Source: Bacteroidetes bacterium OLB12
GTDB lineage: Bacteria; Bacteroidota; Bacteroidia; Cytophagales; Cyclobacteriaceae
Assembly (NCBI GenBank): GCA_001567185.1
Contig: LNFR01000052.1
Location: 36,227-100,226 of the forward strand
DNA length: 64,000 bases
Reading direction: 5' to 3'
Shown here piece after piece: positions 57,656 through 64,000 of the stretch. The stretch's first letter is position 1, and each line of letters starts with the position of its first letter. The position numbers and the translations under genes are program-made. The notes beneath the pieces were generated by a model. It was not told the DNA's origin, did not search any database, and was given only the letters and a program-made list of their open reading frames with translations.

Positions 57656-59041
57656 TTACAGTCCGTGTTTTTCTAACCTTCTGTATAGCGATGATCGGGT
57701 AAGCCCCAATTCTGCTGCGGCCTGGGTAATGTTGCCATTGTATTTTTTCAACACTTTTCGAATCAACAATTTCTCTACTTCATCCAGGTTAAACTGATCG
57801 AGGTTAATTTGTTGATCGCCATCGCGCGTGGCCGGGCTATTGAAATTAAAATCTTCGGGTTGTAATACGGTTCCATTACAAAGAATAATGGCGCGTTCAA
57901 GTGCGTGTTGTAACTCGCGGATGTTTCCCGGCCACGGATGCTTGCTCATGCGTGTCATAGCGGCCTCGCTTATTTTATTTACACTTTTACCATAACGTGA
58001 TGCATAATGCTTTAGAAAATGTTGTGCCAGCAGCGGAATATCTTCAATACGATCCCGTAAAGGTGGAATTTCAATTTCAATTGTGTTAATACGATACAGT
58101 AAATCTTGGCGGAACCGGTTTTCTTTTACCATTTCGTACAATGGCATGTTGGTAGCGCAGATAAAACGGAGATCAATGATAGTATCTTTGTTTGAACCCA
58201 CGCGGCTTACGCGTTTATTCTGAATTGCGGTAAGTAACTTGGCCTGCAAGGGCATGGATAAATTTCCAATTTCATCCAGAAACAATGTGCCCTGGTTGGC
58301 TAACTCAAAACGCCCGGCCCGATCTTCTTTCGCATCGGTAAAGGCTCCCTTCTTATGCCCGAATAGTTCACTTTCAAAAAGTGTTTCTGTAATAGATCCA
58401 AGATCAACTCCCACAAACGATTCGTTTTTGCGGGCTGAATTGCGGTGGATGGCGCGTGCAATCAATTCTTTACCGGTGCCGTTTTCACCCAATATCAATA
58501 CATTGGCATCGGTTTGTGCAACCCGTTCTATGGTTTGAAAAATCCGCTGCATGGCCTGGCTTTGGCCGATGATATCAGCATACTTTTCATTTATCGATTG
58601 GTTGATCTCCTGATTTTTTGTTTTCAATGTTTGCACCTGGTCGCGCGATTCGCGCAGCCGCATCGATGAATAAATGGTAGCCAGCAATTTTTCATTCTCC
58701 CAGGGTTTCAACACAAAATCGGTAGCTCCGGCTTTTATGGCTTTCACAGCCATTTGCACATCGCCATAAGCCGTAATTAGTACAACCACAGCTGATGGAT
58801 CGATGCTTAGAATTTTTTCCAGCCAGTAATATCCTTCGCTTCCACTGCTTACATCTTTTGTAAAATTCATATCGAGCAGAATTACATCGTAATCCTCGTT
58901 GCTCATCAACGCAGGTATTGCTTCGGGGTTTTTCTCAATATCTACCTGGGCCACATGGCGTTTCAGGTACATTTTGGCCGCCTTTAAGAGATCTTCGTTG
59001 TCATCTACAATCAGAATTTTTCCTTGCTTGGATTCTGCCAT
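57656..59041 (-). CDS. Sigma-54-dependent response regulator
   Basis: 461 residues. Receiver domain with Asp in YDVILLDMNFTKD (about 55), AAA+ with Walker A LGENGTGKELIARA (about 181-194), ELFGHKKGAFTDAKEDRAG (GAFTGA loop reads GAFTDA), Walker [14 protein letters not shown], and a C-terminal Fis-type helix-turn-helix (GNITQAAAELGLTRSSLYRR). It should activate sigma-54 promoters; the divergent HlyD/ABC export genes are the obvious target. Confidence 0.93.
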   Translation of the reverse strand: MAESKQGKILIVDDNEDLLKAAKMYLKRHVAQVDIEKNPEAIPALMSNEDYDVILLDMNFTKDVSSGSEGYYWLEKILSIDPSAVVVLITAYGDVQMAVKAIKAGATDFVLKPWENEKLLATIYSSMRLRESRDQVQTLKTKNQEINQSINEKYADIIGQSQAMQRIFQTIERVAQTDANVLILGENGTGKELIARAIHRNSARKNESFVGVDLGSITETLFESELFGHKKGAFTDAKEDRAGRFELANQGTLFLDEIGNLSMPLQAKLLTAIQNKRVSRVGSNKDTIIDLRFICATNMPLYEMVKENRFRQDLLYRINTIEIEIPPLRDRIEDIPLLAQHFLKHYASRYGKSVNKISEAAMTRMSKHPWPGNIRELQHALERAIILCNGTVLQPEDFNFNSPATRDGDQQINLDQFNLDEVEKLLIRKVLKKYNGNITQAAAELGLTRSSLYRRLEKHGL

Positions 59042-59242
59042 ACATCATTTGATTGGTTCTCATGTCCGCCAGTGGGCAATATTGGTACCGAAATCGGAAC
59101 CATCCTGTTTATGGCGTTTTTGTGGAATTTGCTGCCCCAAAGGTACAATACTCCGTCCGCAATCGGACATATCCGTTCACATTTGAACTTGAAAAAGTCT
59201 AAAATCATACTTAAAAGGCCAATTTGGATAGCAGAAACCGGT

Positions 59243-59258
59243 TGGCACACTTGTTGGC
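59243..59258 (+). promoter_or_regulatory. Candidate sigma-54 promoter upstream of the HlyD gene
   Basis: TGGCAC, 5 bases, TTGGC. The -24 element is perfect. The -12 element has TTGG where TTGC is expected. It lies about 45 bases before the ATG at 59303, next to a sigma-54 activator gene. Confidence 0.5.
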
Positions 59259-59302
59259 AACGGTGCAGGCATAGAAAACTTTTTACCCTTTTGTTTTAGC
59301 GC

Positions 59303-60550
59303 ATGGATAAGAAAATTGCCAAGAAGACCTGGACTGTTAAGCGAATTACAACGTTTGGAGGTATTGCCCTGTTTGTCGGGTTTGTTGTTTATATGTTGTT
59401 TTTTACGGATCGCAGATCAACGTTTAAAACCGATAAAGACAAACTAACCGTTTCAACTGTACAACGAGGCGAGTTTAAAGAGTTTATTCCGCAAACCGGT
59501 ACCGTGGAGCCGGCCCGCACCGTTTACCTGGATGCGATTGAAGGGGGTAACATCAAAAACATTGTAAGCGAAAGCGGAAAGTTACTCAAGAAGGGTGATG
59601 TGATTCTGGAACTTACCAACCTGAATCGTGAACTTTCAGTACTGCAACAGGAAGCTTCCTTCAACGAAAGTATTAACCGGGCCCGCGAAACCAAATTGAA
59701 TATTATGCGAAACGATTTGGAACAGCGCCAGTTACTTACAACCATTCAGAATCAACTGGATATTTTAGGGCCACAGTACGAACGGCAAAAACAACTTTAC
59801 GAAAAACGATTAATTGCAAAACAAGAGTTTGAACAAACCGAAGCCAACTACAAGTTTAACAAAGAACGCTACCGCATTGCACACGAAGTTTACAAAGCCG
59901 ATTCGGTTGATCGCATCCGGCAGCTAAAATTTACCGCAGAGTCTGAGCAGAAAATGATGGTGAGCCTGAATAACCTTTCCAAGATTCTCGACAATCTTGA
60001 AATAAAGGCTCCGATCGATGGACAACTTTCTACCCCGCATTGGGAAATAGGACAGGCTGTTACAACGGGCCAGCGCTTAGGGCAAGTGGATATTGTTGGT
60101 AGTTATAAAGTTCGTGTACCAATTGATGAGTTGTACTTGCCAAAAATTTCTGTGGGATTGCCGGCCACCACCAGTTTTGCTAACAAAGATTACCGGTTAG
60201 CCATTACCTACATCTATCCCACCATTCAGAACGGACGGTTTGAAGTGGATATGGAGTTTGAAGGTGAAACCCCGCAGGGAATTCGCAGGGGGCAGTCGCT
60301 GCGCATGCGCATTGAGTTGGGTCAGGCATCGGAAGAACTCTTGTTGCCGGTGGGTGGATTTTATAAAGATACAGGCGGCAATTGGGTATTTGTTTTGGAA
60401 AGTGACAATAAGGCGGTGCGGAGAAATATTAAACTGGGCCGCAAAAATTCCGAGAACTTTGAAGTACTGGAGGGACTTCAGCCGGGCGACCGTGTCATTA
60501 CCTCATCGTACGAAAATTTTGGAAATAACGAAGTATTAATTCTGAATTAG
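59303..60550 (+). CDS. HlyD-family periplasmic adaptor protein
   Basis: 415 residues. One N-terminal membrane helix (GIALFVGFVVYMLFF, about 15-29), a lipoyl half-motif region (TGTVEPARTVYLDAIEGGNI), a long coiled coil (about 110-220), the second lipoyl half (LEIKAPIDGQLSTPHWEIGQ), a beta-barrel and a membrane-proximal domain. It belongs to the MacA-like group that links an inner-membrane ABC exporter to an outer-membrane channel. It is the first gene of an export set with the ABC ATPase and the permease; no TolC-like gene is in the window. Confidence 0.9.
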   Translation: MDKKIAKKTWTVKRITTFGGIALFVGFVVYMLFFTDRRSTFKTDKDKLTVSTVQRGEFKEFIPQTGTVEPARTVYLDAIEGGNIKNIVSESGKLLKKGDVILELTNLNRELSVLQQEASFNESINRARETKLNIMRNDLEQRQLLTTIQNQLDILGPQYERQKQLYEKRLIAKQEFEQTEANYKFNKERYRIAHEVYKADSVDRIRQLKFTAESEQKMMVSLNNLSKILDNLEIKAPIDGQLSTPHWEIGQAVTTGQRLGQVDIVGSYKVRVPIDELYLPKISVGLPATTSFANKDYRLAITYIYPTIQNGRFEVDMEFEGETPQGIRRGQSLRMRIELGQASEELLLPVGGFYKDTGGNWVFVLESDNKAVRRNIKLGRKNSENFEVLEGLQPGDRVITSSYENFGNNEVLILN

Positions 60551-60680
60551 ATGCAACTATTTGTCAAAGCTGGCGTCTAATAGGAGAATCTTACATGAAC
60601 TGTAACTTTTATGAAAATAGCCGGTATTTTATAGAACTAAATCCAATCACATAACATCTAACACTTAACCCGCAACGGTC

Positions 60681-61370
60681 ATGATCAAATTAAAAAATTT
60701 AGAGAAGGTTTATACAACGGAAGAAGTAGAAACCACAGCCCTCAATAATATCAACCTCGAAATAAAAGATGGTGAGTTTGTAGCCATCATGGGGCCGTCC
60801 GGATGCGGCAAATCTACGTTGCTGAACATCCTGGGATTGCTGGACAACCCTACCGGGGGCGAATACCACTTTGGTGAAAACGAAGTAGCCAAATACTCGG
60901 AGCGCCAGCGTGCGCAATTGCGTAAAGGATCAATCGGGTTTGTCTTTCAAAGTTTCAATTTGATTGATGAATTAACTGTATTTGAAAATGTTGAATTGCC
61001 GTTGTTGTACCTCAAGGTGCCTTCGGATGAGCGTAAGAAAAGAGTGGAAGAAGTGCTGGAGCGCATGAACATCATGCACCGCAGAAATCACTTTCCACAG
61101 CAGTTATCAGGCGGACAGCAACAGCGGGTGGCCATCTCGCGCGCCATTGTAGCCAAGCCCAAAGTAATTCTAGCCGATGAACCTACCGGTAATTTGGACT
61201 CCGCCAATGGGGAGGAAGTAATGAAGTTGTTGTCGCAATTGAATGAAGAAGGCACTACCGTAATCATGGTAACGCACTCGCCATACGATGCCAACTATGC
61301 GCACCGCATTGTAAACCTGTTTGATGGGAAGGTGGTTACTGAAAACATCAAAGAGCAGTTTCATATATAA
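60681..61370 (+). CDS. ABC transporter ATP-binding protein, MacB/LolD type
   Basis: 229 residues. Walker [15 protein letters not shown] (about 38-51), Q-loop [11 protein letters not shown] signature [15 protein letters not shown] (about 141-155), Walker [14 protein letters not shown], and H-loop VMVTHS-like [10 protein letters not shown]. Length and motifs fit MacB/FtsE/LolD-type ATPases that power FtsX-like permeases. A 130-bp gap separates it from the adaptor, and a terminator separates it from the permease. Confidence 0.95.
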   Translation: MIKLKNLEKVYTTEEVETTALNNINLEIKDGEFVAIMGPSGCGKSTLLNILGLLDNPTGGEYHFGENEVAKYSERQRAQLRKGSIGFVFQSFNLIDELTVFENVELPLLYLKVPSDERKKRVEEVLERMNIMHRRNHFPQQLSGGQQQRVAISRAIVAKPKVILADEPTGNLDSANGEEVMKLLSQLNEEGTTVIMVTHSPYDANYAHRIVNLFDGKVVTENIKEQFHI

Positions 61371-61435
61371 TTGATTTAAGATTTCAGGGAACACGCTTCC
61401 TTGATTCGTTCTTTATAGTTTAGGTTTAGGTTAAG

Positions 61436-61475
61436 AATAAGGCCTGTTCCCCTCGGAATGGGCTTTATTGTTTTT
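61436..61475 (+). terminator. Intrinsic terminator after the ABC ATPase gene
   Basis: AATAAGGCC (61436-61444) with GGCTTTATT (61461-61469), an inner TTCC/GGAA stem around CCTC, then GTTTTTG. The stem has a small 2x2 mismatch. It lies 66 bases after the ATPase stop. Confidence 0.75.
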
Positions 61476-61554
61476 GTACACCTGCCTGTACAATTCTGAA
61501 CACAGCCGGGCTGTGTGCCCATCAAATTTTTCAATCAAAGCGGAAAATGGCGGA

Positions 61555-61570
61555 TGGCACATTTATTGGG
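61555..61570 (+). promoter_or_regulatory. Candidate sigma-54 promoter upstream of the permease gene
   Basis: TGGCAC, 5 bases, TTGGG. Same geometry as the site before the HlyD gene. 57 bases before the ATG at 61628 and beyond the terminator, so the permease may have its own start. Confidence 0.4.
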
Positions 61571-61627
61571 TTTGGCATGCAACTTCTATTACCCCGAAAG
61601 GTCTTTGCCTCATTAAAAACGAATTGC

Positions 61628-64000
61628 ATGATTAAAAATTACCTGCTTATTACCCTGCGCAGCCTGGCAAAGAATAAACTCTTTATTTTGATTAATGTAT
61701 TTGGTATGGGCATTGCCATCGCGTGCTGCGTGGTGGCCTATGTGAATTGGGATTTTGCTGCTAAGTGGGATTCCATGCATACAAATGCTGCCAATATTTA
61801 CCGGGTACAATCCTACCGCGATTTTCAAGGTAAAACCACCCGGTATGGCATGGTTCCCAACCCGCTAGGTAATTTTATAAAACAAAATATTAAGGAGGTA
61901 ACAAAGCGGGTTCGGTATCAATCAACTTATACCGACATCCGCATTGGCGAAGAAGTGTTTGGAACCCGAATGGTATTTGTGGATTCTGCTTTCTTTGATT
62001 TGTTTACCTATAAACTCAAATACGGAACATTTTCTAATTTTTACGATAAGAGTAAAGTTTTTTTAAGTGATGAGGTAGCCCTCAAATATTTTAATGACGA
62101 AAATGTAGTGGGTAAAACTATTACCCAGATCATCCTGGGTGCTGATGGTGTACGGAGGCCAAAGGAATTTGAAGTTGGCGGAGTATTTCAGCAACAACCT
62201 CAAAACTCCAGTTTTAGGTTTGATGTTGTATCCTTATATGACAATTTCTGGGATGTAAACCTTGATAAAGACAATAACGATACCAGCTGGAAGCGTTGGA
62301 ATACATTGTTTCTAGAAATTCCAAATGCACTGGATGTACCAATTGTTACGCAACAACTTCAGCAATATATAGAACCTCAAAACCTGGCCCGAGAGGATTT
62401 TAAGATAGCAAGTTATTACCTGGAAAATTTTGTTGGAATGATGAAACGCAACCGGGCTAACCCGCGCGTGGATAATGACTGGCTGCGGGGAGGTATTCCC
62501 GATGAAGCCATCACTTTACCTGCTGTGATGGCCGGGCTCTTAATGTTGCTGGCGTGTTTCAATTTTACAAACACCTCCATTTCTATTGCAAGTCGCAGGC
62601 TAAAAGAAATCGGAATCCGGAAAGTGATGGGTGGATTGCGAAGGCAATTGGTTTTTCAATTTATGAGCGAAAACCTGATTCTGTGTGTTGGGGGATTGGT
62701 AGCAGGATTGTTAATAGCCGAGTGGCTGGTACCAGCTTACGATTCGCTTTGGCCCTGGCTAGAATTGAAACTAAGCTATACCGAAAACATCTGGTTTATT
62801 CTTTTCCTGTTTGGTCTGTTATTGATAACGGCCCTGATTGCCGGGGGGTATCCATCCTTTTATGTTACCTCATTCGAACCGGTAAGTATCTTAAAAGGTA
62901 AGGCTAAGTTTGGTGGTACCAACTGGTTTACACGCATTTTGTTATGCTGCCAGTTTGCCATTTCGCTGCTTGCGATTATTATGAGTATTGCCTTTTACCG
63001 CAATGGTACTTTTCAACGCGATTACGATTTAGGGTTCGCAACGAGCGGTGCCATTTCCGTTTGGGTAAATAACGAAAGTGGATTTAACACCTACCGGGAT
63101 GCACTTGCTTCCAATAAAGACATTGAGTTGATTGCTGGCACCCGTCACCACATGGGCAATGGCTGGTATAACGATCCTGTAAAGTTTGAATCAGTAGAAA
63201 AAGAAGTGGACATCTTTGATGTGGGTGATGATTACTTTGAGGCGATGGAAATGACGTTGATCAGCGGCCGCAAGTTTATGAAGGATTCTGAAACCGATCG
63301 CAAAGAATCGGTTTTGGTTTCGGAAGAGTTTGTTCGCCAGTTTGGCTGGACGGACAATCCAATTGGCAAGCGATTGGTTTGGATGGATACCGTACAGCTA
63401 TTTGTTATTGGAGTAATCAGAGATGTTTATCCTGCTGCTTTATGGGATCCACTCAGTCCGGTTATGATTCGATACGCTTCGCCTTCGCAATATCAACAGT
63501 TGGTGGTAAAAGCCGACCCTGGTAAGATGGCTTCAGTAAATGAATTCATGGAAAAAAAATGGAAAGAGGTTTTTCCAAACACCGTGTATTACGGCCGCCT
63601 GGTCGATGAACAATTGCAGGAAACCAACGACATTAATAAAAATATTGTAACCATGTTTGGCTTTCTGGCTGTATTTGCTACCCTGATGACGGGTATCGGT
63701 ATGTACTCGCTGGTGTCGTTGAATATTGTGAAGAAGATGAAAGAGATTGGCGTAAGAAAGGTGCTGGGGGCATCGGTGTTGAATATAGCCGGTGTTATCA
63801 ATTTAGAGTTTATTGTTAACCTGTGTATTGCCATGGTGTTAGGCGGGGCAGGGGGGTTCGTAATGGCCAATGGGTTGATGAGTTCCATTTGGAAGTATTA
63901 CCTGCCGGTGGGTGCATTAAGTTTTGGTTTATCTGCCCTTACATTGCTGGCTATTGCACTTGCTTCAGTTAGGATACAAAACCATTTCTACGGCAATGCT
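61628..64000 (+). CDS. FtsX/MacB-type ABC transporter permease, 3' end outside the window
   Basis: Open for 791 codons to the window edge. MIKNYLLITLRSLAKNKLFI begins the first membrane helix and the MacB periplasmic core domain follows. Then three helices (AVMAGLLMLLACFNFTN, FILFLFGLLLITALIAG and the segment before), with the conserved RRLKEIGIRKVMGG coupling segment. A second similar half starts at about residue 430 (FTRILLCCQFAISLLAIIMS), with KKMKEIGVRKVLGAS near the end. Two tandem FtsX repeats are typical of this phylum's large permeases. It likely works with the ABC ATPase and HlyD adaptor to export an unknown molecule, perhaps a toxic compound or lipid. Confidence 0.9.
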   Translation, partial: MIKNYLLITLRSLAKNKLFILINVFGMGIAIACCVVAYVNWDFAAKWDSMHTNAANIYRVQSYRDFQGKTTRYGMVPNPLGNFIKQNIKEVTKRVRYQSTYTDIRIGEEVFGTRMVFVDSAFFDLFTYKLKYGTFSNFYDKSKVFLSDEVALKYFNDENVVGKTITQIILGADGVRRPKEFEVGGVFQQQPQNSSFRFDVVSLYDNFWDVNLDKDNNDTSWKRWNTLFLEIPNALDVPIVTQQLQQYIEPQNLAREDFKIASYYLENFVGMMKRNRANPRVDNDWLRGGIPDEAITLPAVMAGLLMLLACFNFTNTSISIASRRLKEIGIRKVMGGLRRQLVFQFMSENLILCVGGLVAGLLIAEWLVPAYDSLWPWLELKLSYTENIWFILFLFGLLLITALIAGGYPSFYVTSFEPVSILKGKAKFGGTNWFTRILLCCQFAISLLAIIMSIAFYRNGTFQRDYDLGFATSGAISVWVNNESGFNTYRDALASNKDIELIAGTRHHMGNGWYNDPVKFESVEKEVDIFDVGDDYFEAMEMTLISGRKFMKDSETDRKESVLVSEEFVRQFGWTDNPIGKRLVWMDTVQLFVIGVIRDVYPAALWDPLSPVMIRYASPSQYQQLVVKADPGKMASVNEFMEKKWKEVFPNTVYYGRLVDEQLQETNDINKNIVTMFGFLAVFATLMTGIGMYSLVSLNIVKKMKEIGVRKVLGASVLNIAGVINLEFIVNLCIAMVLGGAGGFVMANGLMSSIWKYYLPVGALSFGLSALTLLAIALASVRIQNHFYGNA

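Overview
The window looks like chromosome of a Bacteroidota bacterium, most likely order Cytophagales (inference from gene content, not a database result). Pointers are the DUF5916 and PorV/PorQ-type barrels, an Lgt with a long extracytoplasmic insert, the IPExxxVDY family, the MotA/ExbB - small membrane protein - ExbD - ExbD operon, a fused alpha/beta 2-oxoacid dehydrogenase E1, TamB, and -33/-7 promoters of the TTTG / TAnnTTTG type. Base composition is moderate and genes are tightly packed.

Layout. 0-10.5 kb: envelope genes (DUF5916 barrel, flavin/2Fe-2S reductase, GIN-domain adhesin-like protein, helix-hairpin-helix barrel, PorV/PorQ-like barrel, MORN-repeat protein, BamA-like protein, lgt). 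10.5-20.4 kb: housekeeping (nadE, rnc-fabF-acpP, pyk, rqcH, a metallo-hydrolase, miaA). 20.4-34.4 kb: surface polysaccharide genes (glycosyltransferases, flippase, methyltransferase, wecB), with ruvC, a PP2C-type phosphatase, a polysaccharide deacetylase, tatD and ansA. Then tRNA-Ser, the ExbB/ExbD operon, an UMF1 transporter, amn, ald, a palindromic intergenic element, the fused E1, rnpB, tamB, tsaD-thioesterase-smpB, and last a histidine kinase / sigma-54 activator pair divergent from a HlyD - ABC ATPase - FtsX-type permease export system that runs off the right edge.

Two observations stand out. First, at least 24 single-base frameshifts interrupt 14 genes, including near-universal ones (acpP, rnc, ruvC). 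About half are one extra base, mostly in mononucleotide runs, and each affected gene regains a whole number of codons when corrected. This looks like uncorrected sequencing or assembly error rather than gene decay, and I annotate the rejoined genes. Second, a DUF4143 ATPase/nuclease-like gene sits between a methyltransferase and a flippase gene. It is flanked by a 30-bp direct repeat that duplicates the first codons of the flippase, and a 42-bp near-perfect palindrome overlaps its start codon. The arrangement looks like a gene cassette that entered after codon 12 of the flippase and rebuilt the target's reading frame.

Other points: an NlpC/P60-like protein whose catalytic Cys is Ala, sigma-54-like promoters upstream of the export genes beside a sigma-54 activator, a 43-nt hairpin upstream of wecB, and a response regulator of the NtrC class with no DNA-binding domain. 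I found no CRISPR array, rRNA, prophage, transposase or complete restriction system.
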